Positions 15,626 to 25,056 of a stretch of 64,000 nucleotides of DNA are shown in pieces. Position 1 is the first letter of the stretch. Each line of letters starts with the position of its first letter. The position numbers were made by a program, and so were the translations under genes. The notes under the pieces are model-generated. The model saw only the letters and a program-made list of their open reading frames with translations, ran no database searches and was not told the origin of the DNA. This DNA is from Pseudomonas sp. Irchel s3h14 (GTDB lineage: Bacteria > Pseudomonadota > Gammaproteobacteria > Pseudomonadales > Pseudomonadaceae): contig NZ_FYDJ01000002.1 of NCBI RefSeq assembly GCF_900187425.1, forward strand, positions 496,001-560,000, given 5' to 3'.

Positions 15626-17553
15626 TAAAGGTGGGATTCAGCCCACCCCCGGACTTCGGCATACGGATAATCCTCCAGCGCCGCAAAACCCGAAATTGAC
15701 CGCGCCTTGAGCTTGGTAAACAGCGGCACACCGATACCGCATAAAAACCGCGTCACGCGTTCCGCCGACGGAACGTTGCCGGTGTGCTGCTCGTGCCTGT
15801 GGATAAAATCACCGCACAACGCCTCGAAGTTTTTATCCACAAGCGCCGGTAGTTCCGGTGGCGCGGGCAGTCGCGCCACATCCCCGTGACATACCGAACA
15901 ATGCCCGCACTGCTGCGGCGCGTTTTCATCGCCGAAGTACTCGGCCAGGCGATAACCCAGGCAATGGTCCGTGGCGAACAGATCCAGCATGGCGTGAATC
16001 CGCGCGATCTCGGTTTGTTCGTGGCGGGTGAAGTAGGCGTGTAGCTCTTCGCTCAGCGCTTGGGCATCAAAGTCGGTTTGCAGCAGGCTGTAAACCTCGG
16101 TCATTTGCTTGCTTTCGAGTTCGACCCAGCCCTTTTCCTGAAAATAATCCAGCGCCTTGACCACGCGATTACGCTCGGCCTGATGCTGCTCATACAGCGC
16201 ATCGAAATTCACCGTGGCCCAGGTCCGTGCGCGACTGGAGGTCTGGATGATCGCCGCGACGAAGTCCTTGCGCTCACCCTCGAAGCGGGCCAGCAAAGCC
16301 TCGGGCTCCTGCAAGTACTTGAAGCGATATTCGGCGTAATAGGCGTAACGCGGCGCGATGATTCCGCGCAGCTCAAGCTGCACCAGCAAAGTCTTGAGCG
16401 GCAATTGGCGGATGTTGCTTTGGTCCGCCAACGGCCCCAACAGAAACTCCCACTGCCCCTCGGGCGCGGCGGCTTGCAACTCGTCGAGCACATAGCGAAT
16501 GCCATCCAGCTCAGGCGTATCGCCGTAGACGAAGTTTTCCAGCACGTTGAGGCTGTCGCGGTTGGCCAACACCAGGCAGTCGGACGGCTGCCCGTCACGC
16601 CCGGCGCGGCCGATTTCCTGACTGTAGTTTTCGATGGATTTGGGCAGGTCGAAATGCACCACGTTGCGGATGTCGCTCTTGTCGATGCCCATGCCGAACG
16701 CGATGGTGGCGACGATGCAATTGGACTGCCCGCCCATGAACCGGCGCTGGATTGCTTCGCGCTGTTCGTGGGGCAAACCAGCGTGATACGCCTCGGCCTG
16801 AATGCCGTTGCGGTTCAGGTGTTCGGCGATATGCTCGGCGGTTTTCTGCAGGGTGACGTAGACGATGCTTGGCTGGTTGGGACGCTGACTCATCCATTCG
16901 ACAAGGCGTCGGCGCTTGTCCTGACCGCGCACCGGCTCGACCAACAGATTGAGGTTCGGCCGATAGAAACCGGTGGTCACCACATCGTCGGGGGCGATGG
17001 CGAACTTGGCCTCCATGTCAGCGATCACTTTGGGTGTCGCGGTGGCGGTCAGCAGCAACGCCTGAGGGATGTTGAACTGGCGCTGATAGTCGGGGAGCTT
17101 GAGGTAGTCGGGGCGAAAGTTGTGGCCCCACTCCGAGATGCAGTGCGCCTCGTCCACCACCAGCAGCGAGATCGGCACCTGCTGCAAGAAATTGCGGAAA
17201 CGCTCGTTCTTCAGGCGCTCCACGGAGATCATCAAAATCTTCAGTTCGCCAGACTTGGCCCGAGCCATCACGTCGCTGGCGTCATCGCGGCTCTGGGCCG
17301 AATCGATACTGCCCGCCGCAATCCCATGGCGCTGCAGGAACGCCAGTTGATCCTGCATCAACGCCAGCAGCGGCGAGACCACCAATGTCAGGTGCGGCAG
17401 CAGCAAGGCTGGTAATTGATAACAAAGGGACTTGCCCGAGCCGGTGGGGAAAATCGCCGCCGCCGAACGCCCGGCCAACACCGCGCTGACCGCCGCTTCC
17501 TGGCCGGGCCGAAACTGTGGATAACCGAAAACCTGTTCCAGGGTGTTGTGCAT
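15625..17553 (-). CDS. recQ: ATP-dependent DNA helicase RecQ
   Basis: 642-residue superfamily 2 helicase. Motif 0/I: 'FGYPQFRPGQEAAV' and 'FPTGSGKSLCYQ' near residues 8-45; motif II 'VVDEAHCISEWGH' near 132; motif VI 'SQEIGRAGRDGQ' near 310-321. The RecQ zinc-binding region is visible as 'CLGYRLAEYFGD' followed by 'CGHCSVC' near 545-560. The C-terminal tail (about 65 residues) could form a small helical domain, but I do not see a clear HRDC domain. RecQ unwinds DNA at stalled forks and in recombination. It stands alone, with the hypothetical secreted protein gene 130 bases upstream in the same direction. Confidence 0.93.
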   Translation of the reverse strand: MHNTLEQVFGYPQFRPGQEAAVSAVLAGRSAAAIFPTGSGKSLCYQLPALLLPHLTLVVSPLLALMQDQLAFLQRHGIAAGSIDSAQSRDDASDVMARAKSGELKILMISVERLKNERFRNFLQQVPISLLVVDEAHCISEWGHNFRPDYLKLPDYQRQFNIPQALLLTATATPKVIADMEAKFAIAPDDVVTTGFYRPNLNLLVEPVRGQDKRRRLVEWMSQRPNQPSIVYVTLQKTAEHIAEHLNRNGIQAEAYHAGLPHEQREAIQRRFMGGQSNCIVATIAFGMGIDKSDIRNVVHFDLPKSIENYSQEIGRAGRDGQPSDCLVLANRDSLNVLENFVYGDTPELDGIRYVLDELQAAAPEGQWEFLLGPLADQSNIRQLPLKTLLVQLELRGIIAPRYAYYAEYRFKYLQEPEALLARFEGERKDFVAAIIQTSSRARTWATVNFDALYEQHQAERNRVVKALDYFQEKGWVELESKQMTEVYSLLQTDFDAQALSEELHAYFTRHEQTEIARIHAMLDLFATDHCLGYRLAEYFGDENAPQQCGHCSVCHGDVARLPAPPELPALVDKNFEALCGDFIHRHEQHTGNVPSAERVTRFLCGIGVPLFTKLKARSISGFAALEDYPYAEVRGWAESHL

Positions 17554-17682
17554 AAGCTGTCACTCCGTTGACCGCTGCGAAGCCCAAAGCCTAGCCGGCA
17601 AACGCAGCGAGTCGAGAAAAGGTCGGGGACCAAAACGATACGGGATGATACAGCTTCGAACGATCGTCAGCAGACGATGAGG

Positions 17683-18186
17683 CTACGGCACCAACACCGC
17701 CACGCGGAGTTGCTCATTCAGCGCCTGCTCATGGAACACCTGGCTCTTGCTCGCCCAAATGGCATGGGCCGGGCTGATTTCGCCGGTGAATGCCGCCGCC
17801 AACTGACGCAAATCAGCGACGCTTCGCACGCGGGGGCAGAAGGGTTCGCCGTCGCAGTTCTGGCTGGCGCTGCGATAGGTGGTCAGCAACCGGTCCCACA
17901 GCCCGTCACGCACCTGCCTGACCGACTTGAGCTTCACATCCTGCACGCCCAGTCGTTGTTTCAGGCTCTGTTCGTCCAGCGCTTCGCTGGCCAGCAATGC
18001 CTTGCCGAACATCAGCACTTCAGCGCGAAAAGCAGTGTCCATGCTCGCCTGACTGGTCAGCGCATCCGGCCAACCGGTGCGGTCCATATTGGCCAGGACC
18101 ATCGAGTGACCGGCGTCAGCAGCATCTGCTGCGCGACAAATCCCGGCCCACAGCAACAAAATCGAGGCCATACGTAGCCATTGCAT
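17683..18186 (-). CDS. Secreted protein of unknown function
   Basis: 167 residues with a signal peptide (about residues 1-22, 'LRMASILLLWAGICRAADA'). The mature part is mostly helical and contains two cysteines in 'QNCDGEPFCPRV' near residue 113-124, which could form a disulfide. I do not recognise a family. Codon use is ordinary for this genome. It is co-directional with recQ and separated by 129 bases. An 18-base perfect palindrome lies 26 bases upstream of its start. Confidence 0.7.
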   Translation of the reverse strand: MQWLRMASILLLWAGICRAADAADAGHSMVLANMDRTGWPDALTSQASMDTAFRAEVLMFGKALLASEALDEQSLKQRLGVQDVKLKSVRQVRDGLWDRLLTTYRSASQNCDGEPFCPRVRSVADLRQLAAAFTGEISPAHAIWASKSQVFHEQALNEQLRVAVLVP

Positions 18187-18496
18187 ACTTAATTCCCTTT
18201 AAGCGTTGGACGGACGTTTCGAAACGTCCTACTGATTCTGGCGCGCACCATACAGAGGTTTGCTGCGTTGCGCCTGACAAACCCGTAGGAAATTTGCCGT
18301 CTAAGGGTTTAGGCGTAAAAAACCTCGGGAAACGCGTAGGTTCGGTCCGAAAAGGCAGGTAAAACCCCTACAAACCCTGTCCATCGGGGCCGTATTGCCG
18401 GGTGGCGCCGTGCCCTTCTATAGTCTGCGGCGCGGCTGAAAACAGTGTCTCGGCCTGCCGGGAGCCACCTCCCGATTTCGTACAGGACGAACCTCG
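18187..18496. other. Intergenic region with divergent promoters and a perfect palindrome
   Basis: About 310 bases without a gene. It contains GGACGTTTCGAAACGTCC (18212-18229), a perfect 18-base palindrome upstream of the minus-strand secreted-protein gene, and, towards the right, the leader of the small plus-strand gene, with CTATAGTC at 18418-18425 as a possible -10 region and a short stem at 18459-18474 (CGGGAG / CTCCCG). Confidence 0.5.
18212..18229. promoter_or_regulatory. Perfect 18-bp palindrome, candidate operator
   Basis: GGACGTTTC-GAAACGTCC is symmetric without spacer. It lies 26 bases upstream of the secreted-protein start (18186) and therefore within likely promoter territory. The GTTTCGAAAC core resembles palindromic operators, but no specific regulator is assigned. 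Confidence 0.4.
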
Positions 18497-18775
18497 ATGT
18501 TTACAGAACGCTATCGCCCGCTCAAATCCCGCTACAGCGACACCCCCGTGCTGGTCATCGATACAGAAGCCGACCCTCACGAAATCCTCGACGCCGCCCG
18601 CCAACGCATCCGCGCCGCCAGTGAACTGCTCGAAACGCTGTATTGCCTGTGCTTCAAACAGGCGGATGCGAGTGATATTCCCAACATCGTGAACGCGCTG
18701 TATCTGCTGACTCAGGACGGTAATGAATTGCTTGATATCGCACGGCAACGACTACCGAAAATCACCGCAGCCTGA
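18497..18775 (+). CDS. Small helical protein, paralogue 1 of a tandem pair
   Basis: 92 residues, unknown function. It matches the protein at 19057 along almost the whole length: 'VIDTEADPHEILDAARQRIR' against 'IIDTEANPQDILEAALQRIR', then a shared 'DIP' turn and 'YLLTQDG' with a following 'LL..A.QR' helix. Predicted form is a disordered N-terminus and two amphipathic helices, as in several small Pseudomonas-specific families of unknown function (DUF3077- or DUF6124-like in size; this assignment is tentative). The ATG at 18497 follows AGGACGAACCTCG. The leader contains a stem at 18459-18474. Confidence 0.75.
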   Translation: MFTERYRPLKSRYSDTPVLVIDTEADPHEILDAARQRIRAASELLETLYCLCFKQADASDIPNIVNALYLLTQDGNELLDIARQRLPKITAA

Positions 18776-18790
18776 TGCCCAACCACAACC

Positions 18791-18816
18791 CCTGTAGGAG
18801 CAAGGCTTGCCCGCGA
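18791..18816 (+). repeat. Single REP sequence (family B)
   Basis: One copy of CCTGTAGGAGCAAGGCTTGC continuing to CCCGCGA, the same word as in the inverted pair at 7948-8032 but without a partner. It lies 15 bases after the small-protein stop. Confidence 0.85.
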
Positions 18817-18975
18817 AGAACGATAACGCGGTGCACCTGATAACAATCAAACGAGAGAGTTTGCGGCTGGGGATAAGTCCGTAGGCAACGACCTATCAAA
18901 GCTTCATCCCGGTCCTACAACCGAAGACACCTTGTCGCCTATCGCCGGCCAGCGACTCACACCTATAGTCGGACT

Positions 18976-19013
18976 GTCGCTGCCAAATCAGCGACTCGGG
19001 CTTGGTCACCCGA
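18976..19013 (+). promoter_or_regulatory. Two consecutive stems in the leader of the second small paralogue
   Basis: GTCGCTG-CCAAAT-CAGCGAC (18976-18995) is directly followed by TCGGG...CCCGA (18996-19013). They sit downstream of CTATAGTC (18963-18970), which is also found upstream of the first paralogue, and 43 bases before the GTG start. This looks like a structured 5' leader that could control translation; the role is inferred only from position and symmetry. Confidence 0.45.
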
Positions 19014-19056
19014 CAAAGAGAGCACACATTCCCAATTTAAATAGAGGTGTTCTTCA

Positions 19057-19353
19057 GTGACCACATTAAATCCGTTTCCAAACCGCTACCGCCCACTCGA
19101 AACAAACCTCACCGACTCCCCGCCCCTGATCATCGACACAGAGGCCAATCCGCAAGACATCCTCGAAGCAGCCCTCCAGCGTATCCGAGCCTCCAGCGAC
19201 CTACTCAAAACCCTACATTGCCAATGCTTCAAAAACGGTGATGTGGAAGACATCCCGCATATCACCCACGCCGTCTATCTGTTGACTCAGGACGGCTGCG
19301 ACCTACTGAAAGTCGCCCAACAACGCATGATGGGCTGGAAAGCACCAACCTGA
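19057..19353 (+). CDS. Small helical protein, paralogue 2 of a tandem pair
   Basis: 98 residues starting with GTG at 19057, preceded by GAGGTG about 8 bases upstream. Clear paralogue of the 18497 gene, sharing 'RYRPL', 'IDTEA.P', 'QRIRA', 'DIP' and 'YLLTQDG'. Two cysteines ('LHCQCF') sit at the end of the first predicted helix; paralogue 1 has the matching pair 'LYCLCF'. The conserved C.C.F element may be structural or metal-binding. Function unknown. Each gene has its own leader, so they are probably separately expressed. Confidence 0.75.
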   Translation: MTTLNPFPNRYRPLETNLTDSPPLIIDTEANPQDILEAALQRIRASSDLLKTLHCQCFKNGDVEDIPHITHAVYLLTQDGCDLLKVAQQRMMGWKAPT

Positions 19354-19364
19354 CGCCGAGCGAA

Positions 19365-19477
19365 GATCGTTCCCACGCTCTGCGTGGGAATGCCTCAAGG
19401 GACGCTCCGCGTTCCAGCTCTCGAAAGGGACGCAGAGCGTCCCGGGCTGCATTCCCACGCAGAGCGTGGGAACGATC
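19365..19477 (-). repeat. Repeat family A, copy 4 (inverted orientation)
   Basis: Full copy, 113 bases, but reversed relative to the other copies: the CTCAAGG half is on the left and GGGCTGC on the right. It fills the gap between the second small paralogue and the DUF1493 gene, starting 12 bases after the former's stop. Confidence 0.9.
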
Positions 19478-19548
19478 AAGAGAGGCGGCCCTTCCCCCAG
19501 AGCCCGACGATCAATAAGCTCCACCCAAGCCCAACCGGACACCCCGCA

Positions 19549-19902
19549 ATGAACCTCGCCCCCAACTTCCCCGACGACCACACCATGCACCTGCTCATGC
19601 AGCTGCTGCACGAAGAACTCGGTCTCCCCGAACGCAAAACCATCAGCCTCACCACTTCGATTAACTTCGACCTGGGTTGCGACGGTGCTGATGCGCGAAA
19701 CCTGATGGAAGCCTTGGAAGAACAATTCGCCATCGACTTCATCGACTACGACGCCTACCGCTACTTTCAGCCAGAAGGGTTTGATGTGTTTCTCAAGCGC
19801 AGAGCCAAGGGGCGTGGTGACAAGGTCCCGCTGACTATCGGAATGATTTACCAAGCGATCAAGTTGCAACGGTGGGATACACAGGAATTGGAAGGCATCT
19901 AG
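19549..19902 (+). CDS. DUF1493-type acyl-carrier-protein-like protein
   Basis: 117 residues. The central part matches the DUF1493 pattern: 'LLHEELGLPERKTISLTTSI' near 18-37, 'DLGCDGADARNLMEALEEQF' near 42-61, then 'YDAYRYFQPEGFD'. DUF1493 proteins look like acyl carrier proteins with an altered site: here the D-G-A-D replaces the usual D-S-L that receives phosphopantetheine, so modification by a phosphopantetheinyl transferase is not expected. No partner gene is next to it; it stands alone between a repeat element and pckA. Function unknown. Confidence 0.75.
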   Translation: MNLAPNFPDDHTMHLLMQLLHEELGLPERKTISLTTSINFDLGCDGADARNLMEALEEQFAIDFIDYDAYRYFQPEGFDVFLKRRAKGRGDKVPLTIGMIYQAIKLQRWDTQELEGI

Positions 19903-19911
19903 CCGAATGCG

Positions 19912-19967
19912 TAAGTGCCATTATTCTGGTCGTTTAGCGCCTTTTCAGCTGGAATAATGGCAGTTAC
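19912..19967. repeat. Inverted repeat with 15-base arms after the DUF1493 gene
   Basis: TAAGTGCCATTATTC at 19912-19926 and GAATAATGGCAGTTA at 19953-19967 are inverse with a single mismatch, around a 26-base centre. It lies 10 bases after the DUF1493 stop and could terminate that transcript, but has no T-tract. It does not match repeat families A to C. Confidence 0.65.
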
Positions 19968-20000
19968 GGTTTCCCTGGCAGCCTGAATAGCACCCACAAA

Positions 20001-20023
20001 AAAGCCGCCCCTAGAGGCGGCTT
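20001..20023 (-). terminator. Rho-independent terminator of pckA
   Basis: AAAGCCGCC-CCTAG-AGGCGGCTTT stem; read on the minus strand it is followed by a T-run, matching the pckA 3' end at 20046. It is also weakly usable for the plus strand (CTTTCTC). Confidence 0.85.
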
Positions 20024-20045
20024 TCTCATTCCATCAAACCAACAC

Positions 20046-21654
<1,609 letters not shown>

Positions 21655-21766
21655 CGCGAAAAAAGTGGGCCGGATTATGCCAGAAAAGCCCAAAAATAGT
21701 AGGGCCCTCCCGTCGTAACGGCGTTATTCCGGCACAAACCAGTGAATTTACCTGCGCTGAACCGTT

Positions 21767-22669
21767 TTAGTGACGGGTATCTGACGGCGTATCAACACCC
21801 GCACCAGCGAACAATTGAGCGATATCGGCGGCGTCGAACAGGTAGCGTTCGTTGCAAAACTGGCAATCAATCTCAATGTTGCCACCGTGTTCGATCACGA
21901 GCGACTGAGCATCTTCCAGACCCAAACTGACCAGCGCATTGGCAGAACGTTCGCGCGAGCAGCTGCAACGGAAGCGCAATTTCTGCACATCGAACAGACG
22001 AACCTGCTCTTCGTGGTAGAGACGATGGAGGATGGTTTCGTTGTCCAGGCTCAGCAATTCATCGGCGGTCAGGGTGCTGCCCAGCGCGGTGATGTGCTGC
22101 CAGCTGGCGGCGCGTTCTTCTTCGTCTTTCAATCGATCAGCAGGCAGTTGCTGCAGCAACAGGCCACGGGCGCGACGGCCATCGGCGTACAACCAGAAAC
22201 GCGTACCGACTTGTTGGGACATCACGAAGTAATTAGTGAAGCACTCCGACAGGGTTTCGCCATCGAGGTCGACGATGCCCTGGTAACGCTGGCCCTGGGT
22301 CGGGTCGACGGTCAGCGCCAATACGCCGTTGGGCATCAGGTCGGCGAGGGTCGCATCCGGCGCGATCTGGTCGGCTTCGTATCGGGCCAGGCCACGGATT
22401 TCGCGCTCGCTGGAGCACTCGATCATCAGCAGCGGGATCGGGCCTTCGGAACGGGCCTGGAGAATCAGCAAGCCATCGAACTTCAAGGTGCCGACCAACA
22501 ACGATGCCGCCGCCATCAGCTCGCCGAGCAGTTGTGCAACCGGCTCCGGGTAGGGGTGTTTAGCGAGGACTTCGGCGTAGCTACGCTCCAACGCAACCAG
22601 CTCGCCGCGGGTGTCGCTGTCATCGAAGATGAAGCGTTGGGTGTAGTCGGTATCCGGTAAATCGGTCAT
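21767..22669 (-). CDS. hslO: Hsp33 redox-regulated chaperonin
   Basis: 300-residue holdase that is activated by oxidative unfolding. The zinc-binding, redox-switch cysteines are C235 and C237 ('CSC') and C269 and C272 ('CQFC'), exactly the CxC...CxxC pattern. The start is the ATG at 22669; an in-frame ATG at 22735 would add 22 residues without similarity. Located directly upstream of pckA and downstream of hslR on the same strand, the conserved Pseudomonas order. Confidence 0.96.
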   Translation of the reverse strand: MTDLPDTDYTQRFIFDDSDTRGELVALERSYAEVLAKHPYPEPVAQLLGELMAAASLLVGTLKFDGLLILQARSEGPIPLLMIECSSEREIRGLARYEADQIAPDATLADLMPNGVLALTVDPTQGQRYQGIVDLDGETLSECFTNYFVMSQQVGTRFWLYADGRRARGLLLQQLPADRLKDEEERAASWQHITALGSTLTADELLSLDNETILHRLYHEEQVRLFDVQKLRFRCSCSRERSANALVSLGLEDAQSLVIEHGGNIEIDCQFCNERYLFDAADIAQLFAGAGVDTPSDTRH

Positions 22670-22921
22670 AGGTGTGGGTATCTGAAGTAATGACAAAATG
22701 ATTTCAAACAGTGAGAAATTGCGCCTCTGCGGCACCCTTTGGGTGCGCGATGTTCAGCCGTGAGCGGCATTTTATGAACAATCCGGGTTTGTTCCAAGCA
22801 AGGAGGAACCTCCGCCGGTTGGCTTTATGCAATTTCTTACCTCTGGCGCTGCTGGCCTTTTGGTTATGGCGTACAGATCAGAGGCTGTGTGTGGTTTTCG
22901 ACGAGTGGCACTTTCACTGGC

Positions 22922-23329
22922 TTATTCGTCGTTGCTGCTTCCACGAAATTTGAACAAATCCCGTCGCTGCTTCTTGCTCGGCTTGCCATCGGTGCTCACG
23001 CCCAGTGCGCCGGCCTTACGCATGGCCGCAGCCGCCTCGCGCTTGGCGATGCTGGCTTCGGTCTCGGCGTAAAGCGCCTGAGCCTCTGGTGCGCCACGGC
23101 GTACGATCGATAGCGCCTGAACCACCACCGTGCGTTCCTCGAACCCTGCGCGAATCTGAAACTCGTCGCCGATCCTCGGCTCCTTGCCCGGTTTGCAGCG
23201 CTCGCCCCGGCAATGCACCTTGCCGCTTTCAATCGCCGCCTTGGCCAAGGCGCGTGTTTTATAAAAACGCGCGGCCCACAACCACTTATCGAGACGGACT
23301 TTGTCGTCCTCTTCGCTTTTTTGTGCCAT
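22922..23329 (-). CDS. hslR: Heat-shock protein 15, ribosome-associated S4-domain protein
   Basis: 135 residues with an N-terminal S4 RNA-binding domain ('VRLDKWLWAARFYKTRALA' near residues 11-29, 'AIESGKVHCRGERCKPGKE' near 33-51) and a basic C-terminal tail. Hsp15 binds 50S subunits carrying stalled nascent chains after heat shock. It precedes hslO on the same strand, with 252 bases between them that hold no gene. Confidence 0.93.
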   Translation of the reverse strand: MAQKSEEDDKVRLDKWLWAARFYKTRALAKAAIESGKVHCRGERCKPGKEPRIGDEFQIRAGFEERTVVVQALSIVRRGAPEAQALYAETEASIAKREAAAAMRKAGALGVSTDGKPSKKQRRDLFKFRGSSNDE

Positions 23330-23545
23330 GGAATTTCCTCATTCTGAAATATTGCTGAACTGTACTACCGTTTCTGTCGTGCCATGAATTACACCGACTC
23401 GGATTACAATGCACGCGTTCCAGTACCTCCCTTGAGGGCTGGAAATCCGGGCCGTAGATATCTGTCGCCTTTTACCCATTATTCTGCGTGAATACCGCGA
23501 ATTCGGCCGCGTGCGGCCTGAGCGGTTTCTACCGGTTGAGCACCT

Positions 23546-24025
23546 TTGAAGACATTTGACCATTTGACCGTTGTCGGTCTGCGCGAGTGGGTGGCGCTTC
23601 CGGATTTGGGAGTCGCGGGCCTGCGCGCAAAAATCGACACCGGCGCCAGCACCTCCAGCCTGCATGCCACCGATATCGAACCGTTCGAGCGCGACGGGGA
23701 ACAGTGGGTGCGCTTTACTGCTCACTTGGGCACGGTTGTGCAACTGCGTCACCGGCGCTGCGAAGCACCGCTGGTGACGATGAAAACCATTAAAAGCTCC
23801 AACGGCCACGCGCAGATGCGTTACGTGGTCAGCACCACCCTGGCCCTCGGTGATCGGGTCTGGCGGGTCGAGTTCACCCTCGCCTGCCGCAAGTCCATGC
23901 GTTATCGCCTGTTACTCGGTTCCAAAGCCCTGATCGACGGCCAGTTGGTGGTCAATCCGGGCATTAAGTACGTACAAGACAAGCCGGTGTTCCCGGTATC
24001 TACCTCCTCCACAGGTGTTGCATGA
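23546..24025 (+). CDS. rimB: Retropepsin-like zinc/aspartic protease RimB
   Basis: 159 residues, the family once called ATP-dependent zinc protease. The retropepsin-like active motif is '[12 protein letters not shown]' with D31; the C-terminal half has the '[19 protein letters not shown]' strand pattern. In P. fluorescens RimB is a protease acting with RimK on glutamated ribosomal protein S6. The start is TTG at 23546: the frame has a stop at 23537-23539, no ATG is available before the conserved sequence begins, and GGTTGAG lies 5 bases upstream. It overlaps rimK by 4 bases (ATGA). Confidence 0.9.
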   Translation: MKTFDHLTVVGLREWVALPDLGVAGLRAKIDTGASTSSLHATDIEPFERDGEQWVRFTAHLGTVVQLRHRRCEAPLVTMKTIKSSNGHAQMRYVVSTTLALGDRVWRVEFTLACRKSMRYRLLLGSKALIDGQLVVNPGIKYVQDKPVFPVSTSSTGVA

Positions 24026-24927
24026 AGATCGCTGTGCTGTCGCGGAACCCGCGTCTGTATTCCACTCGTCGTCTGGTCGAAGCCGGTACCGAGCGTGGCC
24101 ATGAAATGGTGGTGATCGACACCCTGCGCGCCTACATGAACATCGCCAGCCACAAGCCGCAGATCCACTACCGCGGCAAACCGCTGGAGGGATTCGATGC
24201 GGTGATCCCGCGGATTGGCGCGTCGGTGACGTTTTATGGCTGCGCGGTGTTGCGTCAGTTCGAAATGATGGGGGTGTTCCCGCTCAATGAATCGGTGGCC
24301 ATCGCCCGCTCGCGGGACAAACTGCGGTCCCTGCAATTGCTGTCACGCCGGGGAATCGGTTTGCCAGTCACCGGTTTTGCGCACTCCCCGGATGACATTC
24401 CCGACTTGATCGAGATGGTCAACGGTGCGCCGCTGGTGATCAAGGTGCTGGAAGGCACTCAGGGCATCGGCGTGGTGCTGTGTGAAACGGCGACGGCGGC
24501 GGAGTCGGTGATCGAGGCGTTCATGGGCCTGAAGCAGAACATCATGGTTCAGGAATACATCAAGGAAGCCGGCGGCGCGGACATTCGCTGCTTCGTGGTG
24601 GGCGACAAGGTGATCGCGGCGATGAAACGCCAGGCGAAGCCGGGGGAGTTTCGCTCCAACCTGCATCGCGGCGGCAGTGCCAGCCTGATCAAGATCACAC
24701 CGGAAGAACGCATGACGGCGTTGCGCGCGGCGAAGGTCATGGGGTTGTCGGTGGCGGGTGTGGACATCCTGCGTTCCAATCACGGGCCGTTGGTGATGGA
24801 AGTGAACTCGTCGCCTGGGCTTGAAGGGATTGAAACCACCACCAGCAAGAACGTGGCGGGGATCATCATTGAGCACCTTGAGAAGAATGGTGGGCCGAAT
24901 ATGACGCGCACCAAAGGCAAGGGTTAA
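24022..24927 (+). CDS. rimK: Ribosomal protein S6 alpha-L-glutamate ligase RimK
   Basis: 301 residues, ATP-grasp fold. RimK adds glutamates to the C-terminus of ribosomal protein S6 and in P. fluorescens is reported to respond to cyclic-di-GMP and to remodel the proteome. ATP-grasp landmarks: '[20 protein letters not shown]' near residues 137-156, '[19 protein letters not shown]' near 178-196 and '[14 protein letters not shown]' near 258-271 with the metal-binding glutamate and asparagine. Translationally coupled to rimB. Confidence 0.96.
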   Translation: MKIAVLSRNPRLYSTRRLVEAGTERGHEMVVIDTLRAYMNIASHKPQIHYRGKPLEGFDAVIPRIGASVTFYGCAVLRQFEMMGVFPLNESVAIARSRDKLRSLQLLSRRGIGLPVTGFAHSPDDIPDLIEMVNGAPLVIKVLEGTQGIGVVLCETATAAESVIEAFMGLKQNIMVQEYIKEAGGADIRCFVVGDKVIAAMKRQAKPGEFRSNLHRGGSASLIKITPEERMTALRAAKVMGLSVAGVDILRSNHGPLVMEVNSSPGLEGIETTTSKNVAGIIIEHLEKNGGPNMTRTKGKG

Positions 24928-24942
24928 CACACTGATCGCGGT

Positions 24943-25053
24943 GATCGTTCCCACGCTCTGCGTGGGAATGCAGCCCGGGACGCTCCGCGTCCCATCAAGA
25001 GCCGAACGCGGAGCGTCCGTTGAGGCATTCCCACGCAGAGCGTGGGAACGATC
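24943..25053 (+). repeat. Repeat family A, copy 5
   Basis: Full copy, 111 bases, GATCGTTCCCACGCTC to GAGCGTGGGAACGATC. It fills the gap between the convergent rimK and envZ genes and reaches to 3 bases before the envZ stop codon, so it may terminate both. Confidence 0.92.
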
Positions 25054-25056
25054 GGG

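Noticed and set aside
16060..17415. 451-codon plus-strand frame opposite recQ
   Set aside because: Antisense shadow of a gene with complete RecQ motifs; no recognisable product or ribosome site.
23384..23491. 35-codon plus-strand frame before rimB
   Set aside because: No ribosome site and no coupling to rimB; I considered a rimA-like small gene but the sequence does not support it.
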